In this document: positions 16,665 to 25,731 of the stretch, piece by piece
Position numbering within the stretch: position 1 is the stretch's first letter
Layout of the letters: each line of letters opens with the position of its first letter
Assembly (NCBI GenBank): GCA_018268595.1
Contig: JAFDWH010000013.1
Location: 1 to 64,000 of the forward strand
Reading direction: 5' to 3'
Length of the DNA: 64,000 bases
Source: Actinomycetota bacterium
GTDB taxonomy: Bacteria > Actinomycetota > Thermoleophilia > Solirubrobacterales > Solirubrobacteraceae
Made by a program: the position numbers and the translations under genes
Notes under the pieces: model-generated
Told to the model about the DNA's origin: nothing
Seen by the model: only the letters and a program-made list of their open reading frames with translations
The model's database searches: none

Positions 16665-18254
16665 ATGGAGCCGCAACCGAGCACGTCGCACGCGGGCCTC
16701 GACCGCGTCCGCCGCTACCTGGAGGAGCACGGGGTCGCCTACGAGCTGACCGAGCATCCCGTCGCCTACACCGCGGCGGGCGAGGCGCGCGCGGCCGGCA
16801 GCGTCCCGGCCGACGCCGCCAAGACCGTGATGCTGCGCGCGGACGGCGCCTACCGGATGGCGGTCGTGCCGGCGTCCGAGCACGTCGACCTGCACAAGCT
16901 GCGCGAGCAGACGGGCGAGCCGTCGCTGCGGCTCGCGAGCGAGCAGGAGCTGGCGCACGACTTCGGCGACTTCGAGGTCGGCGCCCTGCCGCCGTTCGGG
17001 CCGCTGCTCGGCGTGCGCGAGCTGGTCGACCGGCGCACGCTCGCGCGCGGGCGCGTGCTGTGCAACGGCGGCGACCACCGCCACTCCGTCGCGATCGACG
17101 CGCACGACCTGCTCGAGCTGACGCACCCCGAGGTCGTCGACATCGTCGAGCAGGCCGCTCACCCGATCCACGGCGACCGCATCTCGCTGGCCACGGCGCC
17201 GCCGCGCACGATGCAGGCGTACCAGCTCGTCGGCTGGCAGCAGCCGCCCGAGCTGCGCGAGGTGCCGGTGCCGGCGCCCGGCCCCGGCGAGGTGCTGCTG
17301 AAGGTCGCAGGGGCTGGCGCGTGCCACTCCGACCTCCACCTCACGGAGTGGCCCGCCGGCCAGCTGCCGTTCGACCCGCCGTTCACGCTCGGCCACGAGA
17401 ACGCCGGCTGGGTCGAGCGGCTCGGCGCGGGCGTGACCGGCCTGCGCGAGGGCGACGCGGTGCTCGTGTACGGGCCGTGGGGCTGCGGCCGCTGCGCGGC
17501 GTGCCGGCGCTCGAGCGAGAACTACTGCGAGCGCGCGGCGGAGATCGGCGCGATGGGCGGCGGGCTGGGCCGCGACGGCGGCATGGCCGAGTACCTGCTC
17601 GTGCCGGCCGCGCGGCTGCTGCTCGCGCTCGGCGAGCTCGACCCGCGCGAGGCAGCGCCGCTGACCGACGCGGCGCTGACGCCCTACCACGCGATCAAGC
17701 GCTCGCTGCACAAGCTGGGCCCGGGCTCGCACGCCGTCGTGATCGGCGCCGGCGGGCTCGGCCACATGGCGATCGAGCTGCTCGACGCGCTCTGTCCCGC
17801 GCGCGTCGTCGCGGTCGACCTCGCCGACGACAAGCTGGCGCTCGCACGCGAGGTCGGCGCCGCCGAGACGGTGCGCGCCGACGCCGAGGACGCGGTGGAG
17901 CAGGTGCGCGCGGCGACGCGCGGGCGCGGCGCGGAGCTGGTGCTCGACCTCGTCGGCAGCGACGCGACGCTGAGACTTGCCGCCGCCTGCGGCCGCTCCG
18001 AGGGCGACCTCGCGCTCGTCGGGCTCGCCGGCGGCACGTACCCGCTGTCGTTCTTCGCGCAGGCGTACGAGCTGTCGGTCGCGACGACCTACTGGGGTAG
18101 CGCGATCGAGCTGATGGAGGTGATCGAGCTGGCGCACGCCGGCAAGATCCGCGCGCACGTCGAGCGCTTCCCGCTCGAGCGCGTCGGCGAGGCCTATGCG
18201 AAGCTGAGGGCCGGCGAGGTCGAGGGCCGCGCGGTCGTCTGCCCGCACGGCTGA
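16665..18254 (+). CDS. YbaK/ProX-type deacylase fused to zinc alcohol dehydrogenase
   Basis: One uninterrupted frame of 529 residues contains two unrelated enzymes. Residues about 10-165 are a YbaK/ProX aminoacyl-tRNA-deacylase-like domain (VAYELTEHPVAYTAAGEA, K53 in AAKTVML, and LLGVRELVDRRTLARGRVLCNGG). Residues about 183-529 are a medium-chain zinc alcohol dehydrogenase. This has catalytic C220-H221, the H244-E245 pair in GHENAG, structural cysteines C274, C277, C280 and C288, and a GAGGLGHMAIELL nucleotide fold. Each half is about full length for its family. The linker reads HPIHGDRISLATAPP. I know of no standard family with this fusion. The dehydrogenase substrate is unknown. Confidence 0.9.
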   Translation: MEPQPSTSHAGLDRVRRYLEEHGVAYELTEHPVAYTAAGEARAAGSVPADAAKTVMLRADGAYRMAVVPASEHVDLHKLREQTGEPSLRLASEQELAHDFGDFEVGALPPFGPLLGVRELVDRRTLARGRVLCNGGDHRHSVAIDAHDLLELTHPEVVDIVEQAAHPIHGDRISLATAPPRTMQAYQLVGWQQPPELREVPVPAPGPGEVLLKVAGAGACHSDLHLTEWPAGQLPFDPPFTLGHENAGWVERLGAGVTGLREGDAVLVYGPWGCGRCAACRRSSENYCERAAEIGAMGGGLGRDGGMAEYLLVPAARLLLALGELDPREAAPLTDAALTPYHAIKRSLHKLGPGSHAVVIGAGGLGHMAIELLDALCPARVVAVDLADDKLALAREVGAAETVRADAEDAVEQVRAATRGRGAELVLDLVGSDATLRLAAACGRSEGDLALVGLAGGTYPLSFFAQAYELSVATTYWGSAIELMEVIELAHAGKIRAHVERFPLERVGEAYAKLRAGEVEGRAVVCPHG

Positions 18255-18382
18255 GCGCCGCTCAGCGCGCCGCCAGCCACGTTCACAGCCTTGCGACACC
18301 TCCGCAACGCGATCGCCACACGCGCGCGCAGTCGAGCCCGCAGCCTTCGGCCGTCACCCTCGAACGACCGAAGGAGATCCCC

Positions 18383-19411
18383 TTGCGCCGTCCCCTCACC
18401 GTCGCGCTCGGCCTCGCCGCCGCGCTCGCGCTGGCCCCGGCCGCGGCCACCGCCGCCAACCCGGCCACGCTCGCCGTGATCGGCGACATCCCGTACGGCA
18501 CCACGCTGATCAACGAGTTCCCGAGCGACGTCGCCGAGATCAACGCCGATCCGAGCGTCGGCCGCGTGATCCACCTCGGCGACATCAAGAACGGCTCGAC
18601 GCGCTGCGACACGAGCTACTTCGAGCAGATCCGCAGCGACTTCGACGGCTTCGTCGACCCGCTCGTCTACACGCCCGGCGACAACGAGTGGACCGACTGC
18701 CACCGCGCGAGCAACGGCGGCTACGTCCCGGCCGGCCCGACGCCCGCCGGTCAGGAGCCCTCGCGCCTCGACACGATCCGCCGCATCTTCTTCGGCAGAC
18801 CCGGCTTCACGCTCGGCCAGAACTTCGCGCCGGTGCGCTCGCAGGGCCCCTCCACGCCGGAGAACGTGATGTGGAAGCAGGCCGACACGATCTTCGCGAC
18901 GCTCAACGTGCCCGGCTCGAACAACGACTTCCTGCCGTGGTTCGACGCAGCCGAGACGCCCGCGCAGAGAGCCGCGCAGCAGGACGAGGTCGCCGGCCGC
19001 ACCGCCGCCGACGTCGACTGGATCGACGAGGCGTTCGACGCGGCCACGCGCGAGCAGGCGGCCGCAGTCGTGATCGGCATCCAGGCCGACATGTGGGATC
19101 CGGCGATCATCGCCGCCGGCCCGAGCCAGTACTCGGCGTTCACGCCGGTCGTGCAGGAGCTGGCGCGCAAGGCGGCCAAGTTCGGCAAGCCGGTGCTGCT
19201 GCTCAACGGCGACTCGCACCTGTACGAGAGTGACCGCCCGCTGACCGACCCGCACGCGACGCAGTCGCTCATGTACGGGGTCGTGCAGCCGGTCCCGAAC
19301 CTCGTGCGCGTGACGGTGCAGGGCTCGACGAACGTGCCGCACGAGTGGCTGCGGCTGTACGTCGACCCGAGATCGCCGGACGTCTTCTCCTGGGAGAACG
19401 TCGTCTTCTAG
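18383..19411 (+). CDS. Secreted calcineurin-like metallophosphoesterase
   Basis: The 342-residue exported protein has the signal peptide MRRPLTVALGLAAALALAPAAATAA. Phosphoesterase-type metal motifs follow: GDIPYG (residues about 34-39), HLGDIKNG (about 64-71), GDNEW (about 100-104) and NGDSHLYE near residue 273, the equivalent of the GHxH block. The internal helix-rich insert differs from common families. The TTG start is preceded by GAAGGAG at good spacing. It is convergent with the oxidase gene, whose stop overlaps by 4 bp. The likely role is extracellular phosphate or nucleotide hydrolysis. Confidence 0.8.
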   Translation: MRRPLTVALGLAAALALAPAAATAANPATLAVIGDIPYGTTLINEFPSDVAEINADPSVGRVIHLGDIKNGSTRCDTSYFEQIRSDFDGFVDPLVYTPGDNEWTDCHRASNGGYVPAGPTPAGQEPSRLDTIRRIFFGRPGFTLGQNFAPVRSQGPSTPENVMWKQADTIFATLNVPGSNNDFLPWFDAAETPAQRAAQQDEVAGRTAADVDWIDEAFDAATREQAAAVVIGIQADMWDPAIIAAGPSQYSAFTPVVQELARKAAKFGKPVLLLNGDSHLYESDRPLTDPHATQSLMYGVVQPVPNLVRVTVQGSTNVPHEWLRLYVDPRSPDVFSWENVVF

Positions 19412-20931
19412 CGGAGCGCGTCCGCGCGGCCGGCATCGTCCGCGGTGCCGGCCGCGAAGCGCGCGGTCGCGATCCCGACGCGCTTGGCGAACGGCGCGTC
19501 GAACACGCCGCTGGCGTTGAAGCGCGCGTGGGCGGCCAGCCAGTCGGCCCAGCGCGGGTACATCGAGGCGACCAGCTCGTGGCTGCCCGTGAGCGTGTTG
19601 ACCTGCCCCCAGTGCGGGCGCCCACCGAGCGCGTACAGCGCCTCCTCGTGCGCGGCCAGCAGCTCCATGCCGCCCTCGGTGTGCGTCAGCAGGATCAGCT
19701 CGATCATCATCGTGTCGCGCCCGTGCATCATCGACGCGAACGCGGGCGAGCCCTTCACGAAGCGCAGCGAGAAGGCGGAGCTGTGGAACGCCGCGCCGAG
19801 CCGGCGGCGCTGTGCGGCGACCTCGAACACGCGCTCGACGGCGTGCACGTGGGTGTCGCCCTCGAACGGCACGCCGATCTCCGACGAGTAGGCGCGCAGA
19901 AGGTTCGCGTGCCCAATGTTGAGCACCTTGTAGCTCACGTTCTCGTAGTCCTTGCGCGCGATCGCCTTCATCTGCGCGTCGATCAGGCGCGGCGCGATGC
20001 GCGGCCAGACGCCGAGGATCAGGTTGAGGATCGAGGACGTCAGCGGGAAGGCCGACGTCAGCTCGACGAGCCGGCTGCGCGTGCGGATCGCGCCGCGCCG
20101 GCGGCATCTGACCGGGTCGCGCGTGGTGACGAGGCAGGTGTGCTGGCCGTCCTTGTCCGGATACGGGCTGACGAGCACCTCGTAGTGGCGGTGCGCACCG
20201 AGGACGGTGCGCTGCGGGTCGAGCAGGTCGCGCTTGACCGCAGCCCATGTCGTGAGCGTGCGCACCTCTCTGAGGCAGTAGGCCGGCTCGACCGCGAGCA
20301 TCACGCCGTAGACGATCCCCATGCAGCCCATCGAGACGACGACCGCGTGGAAGGCGTCGTCGTCCTGGACCAGCTCGCGCTCGGGGTGCGCGGCGGCGAA
20401 CGCGGCCGGGTCGGTCGGGCCGTCCGCCGGCTCGATCCGGTAGACGGCACCGCCGACGGCGACCAGATCGAGCGAGCGCACGGCGTCGGCGATCGGGCCG
20501 AACGCGATGCCGGAGCCGTGCGTCGAGGTCGCCAGCACGCCCGCGACCGTCTGCGCGTCGTAGCCGCCCATGTTCGAGAGCGCGAGGCCGCGCTCGTGCA
20601 GCAGCGGGTTGAGCTTGTGCAGCGGGATCCCCGCCTCGGTCCACACGAGCCGCTCCCCGTCGACGCCCTCGCGCAGGTGCGGCGGCGGGCCGGGCGGGCA
20701 GCGGTCGAGCCCGTGCGTCTCGACGAGGAAGCCGGTCGTGAGCGCGACGTCCGACCACGAGTGGCCGGAGCCGACGGCGCGCACGGTGACGCCGTCGCGC
20801 TCGGCTCGTTGGACCAGCTCGACCAGCTCGGCGAGCGTCGTCGGGCGGACGATCTCGAGCGGGTCGACGCCCTGGTTGCCGGTGTGGTTCTGCCAGCGGG
20901 TGCGGCGACGGACGCGAGCGCGCAGGGGCAT
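19408..20931 (-). CDS. VAO-type FAD-dependent oxidase (D-arabinono-lactone oxidase-like)
   Basis: The 507-residue protein has an N-terminal PCMH-type FAD domain. IVRPTTLAELVELVQRAERDGVTVRAVGSGHSW includes the RAVGSGHSWS flavin-binding loop, followed by VAGVLATSTHGSG. Its C-terminal cap ends with PHWGQVNTLTGSHELVASMYPRWADWLA. This is the sugar-lactone/aldonolactone oxidase branch (ALO, alditol oxidase, gulonolactone oxidase). The W-G(K/Q) and Y-PRW blocks are intact. The enzyme oxidises a carbohydrate alcohol or lactone using oxygen; the exact substrate is not readable. It is convergent with and overlaps the phosphoesterase gene by 4 bp. Confidence 0.88.
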   Translation of the reverse strand: MPLRARVRRRTRWQNHTGNQGVDPLEIVRPTTLAELVELVQRAERDGVTVRAVGSGHSWSDVALTTGFLVETHGLDRCPPGPPPHLREGVDGERLVWTEAGIPLHKLNPLLHERGLALSNMGGYDAQTVAGVLATSTHGSGIAFGPIADAVRSLDLVAVGGAVYRIEPADGPTDPAAFAAAHPERELVQDDDAFHAVVVSMGCMGIVYGVMLAVEPAYCLREVRTLTTWAAVKRDLLDPQRTVLGAHRHYEVLVSPYPDKDGQHTCLVTTRDPVRCRRRGAIRTRSRLVELTSAFPLTSSILNLILGVWPRIAPRLIDAQMKAIARKDYENVSYKVLNIGHANLLRAYSSEIGVPFEGDTHVHAVERVFEVAAQRRRLGAAFHSSAFSLRFVKGSPAFASMMHGRDTMMIELILLTHTEGGMELLAAHEEALYALGGRPHWGQVNTLTGSHELVASMYPRWADWLAAHARFNASGVFDAPFAKRVGIATARFAAGTADDAGRADALR

Positions 20932-20975
20932 GGCGGCACGCTACCAGTGAAACTAGTTTGCGGTAAAGCGCGAGG

Positions 20976-22499
20976 CTACGCCGCCGCGACGTGGACCGCC
21001 GGCAGCGGCGGCCGCCTGCTCGCCCACCGCTCGGCGCGCTCGAGCTGCGCGGCGAGCTGGAGCAGACGTCCCTCGCTGCTCGCCGGGCCGAGCAGTTGCG
21101 CGCCGACCGGCAGCCCGTCCGGCGTGAGCCCGGCCGGCACGTTGACGCCCGGCCAGCCGAGCACGTTCCACGGCCACGTGTAGGGGCAGTAGCCGACCAT
21201 CGTCTTGTCCGTCGGCCACGCCTCCAGCCCGTCGATCGCGCCGATCGGCGCCGGCGGCCGCGCCGTCGTCGGCATCAGCACGACGTCGAAGCGGCGGAAG
21301 ATCCGCCCCACGTGCGCGCGCAGCGGGCGCTCGATCGCGTGCGCGAGCCGCAGCAGCGGATGCAGCGCGCGGCCGAGCCGCATCGTGCCGCGCGTGCGCG
21401 GGTCGAGCTGCGCGTGATCGGCCACGTGCAGCTCGACCCACTCGCGGACCCCGCCCGTCGAGCGCGGCATGAAGGACAGCCCGACGAGCCCGTAGCGCGG
21501 GTCGGCCTCCTCGACGCGGTGGCCGAGCCCCTCCAGCGTGCGCGCGAGCCGCTCGACCGGCGCGCGCACCTGCGCGTCGAGCGGGGCCGGCGCGATCGAC
21601 CACGGCACCTTCGTCGAGAGCGCGATCCGCAGCGGGCGCGTCGGCTCGCCGCGCGCCTCGTCGGCGAACGGCTGCGGCGGGGGCGGCGGCTGGTAGCGGT
21701 CCTCCGGCCGGTTGCCGGCGAGCATGTCGAGCAGCAGCGCCGCGTCCTCGACCGTGCGCGCGAGCGGGCCGATGCACGTGAGCCCGTTGAAGGCGGATGC
21801 GAGCGGCCAGGTCGAGACGCGCCCGCGCTGCGGCTTGACGCCGACGAGGTGCGTCCAGGCGGCGGGGATGCGCACGGAGCCGGCGCCGTCCGAGCCGGCG
21901 GCGGCGGGCACGAGCCCGGCCGCAACGGCCGCGGCCGAGCCGCCGGAGGAGCCGCCGGGGCTGTGGCGCAGCGACCACGGGTTGCGCGTGGCGCCGAACG
22001 CCGGCCCCTCGGTGAACGGCCACTGGCCGACCTCGGGCGTGTTCGTCTTGCCGACGATCACCGCGCCGGCGGCGCGCAGCTTGCGCGCGACCTCGCCGTC
22101 GCCGGCGCGCGGCCGAAACGTTCCGGCGCAGCCGAAGTTGGTCGACTCGCCGGCGAGGTCCATGTCGTCCTTGATCGCGACCGGCACGCCGAGCAGCGGG
22201 AGCCGCTCGCCGGCCGCGCGGCGGCGGTCGGCCGCGTCCGCCTCGGCGCGAGCGGCCTCGGCGCGCACGCAGCGGAAGGCGTTCAGCGTCGGCTGGCTCG
22301 CCTCGATCCGCGCGAGCGCCGCGTCGACCAGCTCGCGCGCGGAGACCTCCCCTTCGGCGACGAGCGCCGCCTGCGCGCGCAGCCCGACGAACGCGAGCTC
22401 GTCCGCGGGCGGGGCGGCCGACTCCCGCGTGCTGTCGCCGCCGCCCCGCCCGGACTGCCCGCGATCTCCCGCGTGAGCTGCTGCCGCGTCCGGGTCCAT
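20976..22499 (-). CDS. Amidase-signature family amidohydrolase
   Basis: The 507-residue protein has the Ser-cisSer-Lys triad of the amidase signature family: the Lys in LLGVPVAIKDDMDLAG and the paired serines in SPGGSSGGSAAAVAAG. TNFGCAGTF and PQRGRVSTWP also fit. The C-terminal block LGWPGVNVPAGLTPDGLPVGAQLLGP is typical. Start choice: ATG 22499 has GGGAG about 9 nt upstream; ATG 22520 is an alternative. It diverges from a TetR regulator gene with a palindrome between them, so it is probably repressed by that regulator. The substrate is unknown; aliphatic or aryl amides are possible. Confidence 0.92.
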   Translation of the reverse strand: MDPDAAAAHAGDRGQSGRGGGDSTRESAAPPADELAFVGLRAQAALVAEGEVSARELVDAALARIEASQPTLNAFRCVRAEAARAEADAADRRRAAGERLPLLGVPVAIKDDMDLAGESTNFGCAGTFRPRAGDGEVARKLRAAGAVIVGKTNTPEVGQWPFTEGPAFGATRNPWSLRHSPGGSSGGSAAAVAAGLVPAAAGSDGAGSVRIPAAWTHLVGVKPQRGRVSTWPLASAFNGLTCIGPLARTVEDAALLLDMLAGNRPEDRYQPPPPPQPFADEARGEPTRPLRIALSTKVPWSIAPAPLDAQVRAPVERLARTLEGLGHRVEEADPRYGLVGLSFMPRSTGGVREWVELHVADHAQLDPRTRGTMRLGRALHPLLRLAHAIERPLRAHVGRIFRRFDVVLMPTTARPPAPIGAIDGLEAWPTDKTMVGYCPYTWPWNVLGWPGVNVPAGLTPDGLPVGAQLLGPASSEGRLLQLAAQLERAERWASRRPPLPAVHVAAA

Positions 22500-22528
22500 C
22501 GCCTTCGGCTCCCTGCCCATCCCGTCGG

Positions 22529-22540
22529 TCGTTCGAACGA
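22529..22540. promoter_or_regulatory. Palindrome in amidase/TetR divergent promoter
   Basis: TCGTTCGAACGA is a perfect 12-bp dyad, followed by a partial repeat (ACGAACGATACG). It lies between the divergent amidase and TetR-family genes, 24 bp before the regulator ATG. TetR proteins usually bind such sites and control both genes. Confidence 0.55.
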
Positions 22541-22563
22541 ACGATACGTGATCGACGGTTAGA

Positions 22564-23178
22564 ATGCACCACATCTCTGGTCCGCCGACATCGACGGCGC
22601 CCGCCGCCGACACGCGCGCGCGGATCCTCCACGCGACCCTGCGCGTGATCGCCGCCGGCGGGATCGGCGCCGTCAGCAACCGCCGCGTCGCGGCCGAGGC
22701 CGGCGTCGCGCTCGGCTCGCTCACCTACCACTTCCCCAGCCAGACCGACCTGCTGCGCGAGTCGCTGCTGCTGTACGCCGAGGAAGAGGTCGCGCGGCTG
22801 CAGGGACTCGCGCTCGAGCTGCGGAGCGCGACCGAGGCCGCCGGCGGGCCGAGCACCGAGCAGGCCGCCGCGGTCGTCGAGCAGGTCGCCGCGCGCGACG
22901 CCGGCCGCCCGGAGGAGATCGCGGAGCTGGAGCTGCACCTGCACGCCTCGCGCGACCCCGCGCTGCACGACGCCTCGCGCCGCTGCTTCGGCGCCTACGA
23001 GGAGTTCGCCGCCGCCGTGCTGCACGCGCTCGGCGTGCCGGAGCCCGAGCGCCACGCGCGGACCGTCGTCGCGCTGCTGTGCGGCCTCGGCGTGCGCCGC
23101 CTCGGCACCGGCGAGCATGCCGCCGCCGGCACGGCCGACGCGCTGCTGACGGTCATCCGCGGCGCGCACGGCGGCTGA
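22564..23178 (+). CDS. TetR-family transcriptional regulator
   Basis: The 204-residue protein has an N-terminal TetR HTH (about residues 18-64): RARILHATLRVIAAGG, SNRRVAAEAGVALGSLTYHF and PSQTDLLRESLLLYAEEE. An alpha-helical ligand domain follows. It is encoded divergently from the amidase, with a palindromic operator candidate in the 64-bp gap. The simplest model is local repression relieved by an amide or similar ligand. Confidence 0.92.
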   Translation: MHHISGPPTSTAPAADTRARILHATLRVIAAGGIGAVSNRRVAAEAGVALGSLTYHFPSQTDLLRESLLLYAEEEVARLQGLALELRSATEAAGGPSTEQAAAVVEQVAARDAGRPEEIAELELHLHASRDPALHDASRRCFGAYEEFAAAVLHALGVPEPERHARTVVALLCGLGVRRLGTGEHAAAGTADALLTVIRGAHGG

Positions 23179-23249
23179 GCGCGCGCAAGCTGCGCACGCG
23201 CACGGCCGCATCGTGAAGGATTCCGCACGATGCCGCGCGGGGTTCGGCT

Positions 23250-25073
23250 GTGAGAAGCAAGTTCCGCTGGTACACGGGCGTCGGCGCGGTCCTGGTCGGC
23301 GTGATCGGGCTGCTGCCGCAGGTGCTGCCGTCGTTCGACCTGCGGCCGCTCGTGATCGCGGGCATCACGACGTTCGGGGCGCTGGTCGTGATCGTCGTCG
23401 GCCTGTGGCGCTCGCACGTCGCCGACCTCGCCGCCGACGACGTGCTGCGCGCGACGCTCGACGGCGCGCTCGCCTGCTGGCCGCCGCGCACCGCCGCGCA
23501 GCTCACGCCGTACGACCTCGGCGCCCATCCGACCGGCGACGACGAGCCGGCGCGCGGCGCGGAGCCGCCGGTGCTGCCGGACTACGTCGGACGGACCGCC
23601 GACCCGGCGCTGCGGGCGGCCGTCGCCGCCGGCGAGGTGGTGGTCGCCTACGGCCCCCCGCGCGCCGGCAAGACGCGCAGCCTCTACCAGGCGCTGCTCG
23701 ACGTCAGACCGGCGCCGCTGCTGCTCGCGCCCGAGGACGCCGACGGGCTGCGCACCGCGCTCGCGAACGTGGAGGACGTCCCGCGGCTGATCGGCGTCAA
23801 GGGCGCGCCGCCGCTCGTCCTCTGGCTCGACGAGCTGGCCCGCTTCCTGCCCGGCCTCGACCTCGACGCGCTCGACCGGCTCGCCGCCGAGGGCACGCCC
23901 GTGCGGATCGTCGCGACGATCGGCGAGCAGGAGCTGTCGGCGCTGCTCGACGAGCGCGACGCCGGCGACGGGCATCCCGACCGCCATCGCGCCCGCCGGC
24001 TGCTCGCGCGGGCGCGCGCGATCCACCTCGAGCCGCCGAGCGCAGCCGAGCCGACGGCCGCGACGGCCGCCGCGCGCACCGGCTCGCTGCGCGGGCACGG
24101 CGACGGCGGCTGGTGGCCGGCGCCGGTCCGCCCGGTCGCGCTCCCGGCCCGCCCCGCGCGGCTCACGCCGGCGATGTGGGGCGTCGGCGCGCTGGCGGTC
24201 GCAGCGCTCGCCGCGACGGCGGCCTACGCGTTGGCACACGGGCTGAAGACCCCGCCGGACATCGCGCAACAGCTCACCGACCTGCGCACCGGCGGCGCCG
24301 AGTGCGAGCAGGCGACCGTCTCGCCGAGAGACGCGAGCGCGGTCACGAGACGGACCGTCGTCGTGGCCGCCGTCGACCGCTCGCTCTGCCCTGGTCCCGA
24401 CGAGCTGCGGCTCTACCGCAAGGACGTCGACCGCCTGGAGCGCGTCACGACGCTGCGGCTGCCGGCCGACGCGGCGCGGCGCTCGCTCGCGTGCATCGGC
24501 GTCCAGCGAGGAGACGACTGCGCGGTGACGGTCGAGGGCCACGCGCGCGTGATCGTCGGCGCGTTCGCCGATCCGCAGACGCGCCAAGCCGTCCCGGTCG
24601 CGGCCTCGTTCGTGGACGGGGCGCTGCACCTCGCCTCGCTCGCGCCGCGCCCGCCGTCCGGCGACCCGAGCCTCGACGCCGGCACCGTGCGGGTCGACCG
24701 CCGGCGCGTCGTGCTGCCGCTCGACGGCGCCCCCGCGCACGGCGGCTGCGGCCGCGCGCGCGAGCGCTGCGTCGCCGGCTACGGCGCGCAGACGTGGGAC
24801 GCGTTCCCGGCGGTGGCCGGCAGCCGGCCGGCGGTCGTCGTCGCCGGCTACCTCGCGCGCGGCTCCGAGCCGGAGGCGCCGAGCGAGCTGCGCATGCGCG
24901 CGTGGCGGCTGACGCTGCAGGCGGGCGCGCCCGCGCTGCGGCAGCGCTGCTGGATCTTCGCCGGCGGCGCGCGTCTCCCGCTCGTCGCGCCGATCTCCTC
25001 CGGCGGCGACGCGGGCGCGCAAATGGCGGTGGCGTGGCGCAGACTGCTGAAGGGCGGCGCCGTCGTCTGCTGA
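23250..25073 (+). CDS. Membrane-anchored P-loop protein of unknown function
   Basis: The 607-residue protein starts at GTG. Two N-terminal membrane helices (about 9-27 and 33-52) precede a cytoplasmic P-loop domain with Walker A AYGPPRAGKTRSLY (K141) and a Walker B-like LVLWLDELARFL (D194-E195). A third helix at about 305-330 is followed by an extracytoplasmic domain of about 270 residues with several cysteines. The P-loop block resembles STAND-like ATPase cores seen in many actinobacterial proteins, but no sensor repeats are visible. The P-loop should lie inside the cell, so the protein could couple an internal ATPase to an external domain. Confidence 0.75.
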   Translation: MRSKFRWYTGVGAVLVGVIGLLPQVLPSFDLRPLVIAGITTFGALVVIVVGLWRSHVADLAADDVLRATLDGALACWPPRTAAQLTPYDLGAHPTGDDEPARGAEPPVLPDYVGRTADPALRAAVAAGEVVVAYGPPRAGKTRSLYQALLDVRPAPLLLAPEDADGLRTALANVEDVPRLIGVKGAPPLVLWLDELARFLPGLDLDALDRLAAEGTPVRIVATIGEQELSALLDERDAGDGHPDRHRARRLLARARAIHLEPPSAAEPTAATAAARTGSLRGHGDGGWWPAPVRPVALPARPARLTPAMWGVGALAVAALAATAAYALAHGLKTPPDIAQQLTDLRTGGAECEQATVSPRDASAVTRRTVVVAAVDRSLCPGPDELRLYRKDVDRLERVTTLRLPADAARRSLACIGVQRGDDCAVTVEGHARVIVGAFADPQTRQAVPVAASFVDGALHLASLAPRPPSGDPSLDAGTVRVDRRRVVLPLDGAPAHGGCGRARERCVAGYGAQTWDAFPAVAGSRPAVVVAGYLARGSEPEAPSELRMRAWRLTLQAGAPALRQRCWIFAGGARLPLVAPISSGGDAGAQMAVAWRRLLKGGAVVC

Positions 25074-25092
25074 GCGGGCGGGGACGCGCGCG

Positions 25093-25644
25093 TCAGCTCG
25101 TGAACGTCGCGAGGCAGGGCGCGTGCAGCGCGGCCGCGAGCGCGTCGCGCGTGGCGCGGTTCGCGAGGTTCTGATGCTCGCCGGCGTCGACCCCGAGCGC
25201 GTCGTCGCCCGACAGCAGGCCGCGCACGACGATCGCGTCGAGCACGAGCTGGTTCGCGACGGCGCGCCGGTAGTCGCTCCAGCGCAGCCGGTCCGCGCGC
25301 GCGACGGGCATGCGCCCGAGCTGCGCGCGCAGCCCCGTCAGCCACGCGATCTCGCGCCGCAGCTGGGCGGCGCGCAGCGCCGCGTGGCCGGGCCCGTGGG
25401 ACCCGAGCGGCGGCATCGCCACGCTGCGGCAGACGCGCTCGACGGCCGCCGCGATCCGCCGGCGCGCCGGCGGCGGCGGCGCGCCGGCCCCTCCGCCGCG
25501 CAGCAGCCGGTGCACGTGCGCGGGGGGCGGCGGCGAGGAGGCCGCGCCGCCGCTCGATCCCGCTCCCCCGCCGCAGGCGGACAGCGCCGGCGCGGCGGCG
25601 AGCAGCGGGAGCGCGAGCAGCAGGACGCGACGCGAGCCGGTCAC
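25093..25644 (-). CDS. Lipoprotein of unknown function
   Basis: The 183-residue protein has a lipoprotein signal (VTGSRRVLLLALPLLAAAPALSAC, lipobox LSAC) and a GTG start at 25644. A Gly/Ser/Pro-rich linker is followed by a helical domain (AALRAAQLRREIAWLTGLRAQLG, then SDYRRAVANQLVLDAIVVRGLL) with one Cys near each end. It is convergent with the membrane P-loop gene. No family is recognised. Confidence 0.65.
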   Translation of the reverse strand: MTGSRRVLLLALPLLAAAPALSACGGGAGSSGGAASSPPPPAHVHRLLRGGGAGAPPPPARRRIAAAVERVCRSVAMPPLGSHGPGHAALRAAQLRREIAWLTGLRAQLGRMPVARADRLRWSDYRRAVANQLVLDAIVVRGLLSGDDALGVDAGEHQNLANRATRDALAAALHAPCLATFTS

Positions 25645-25731
25645 CGCGCGCACGCTAGCCGAGCGCTCGCGGCGCGCGTCGCAGTCGGCGGAGCTGCCGC
25701 GCGCCGCGCAGCGACCGACTAGGTTGCGCGC

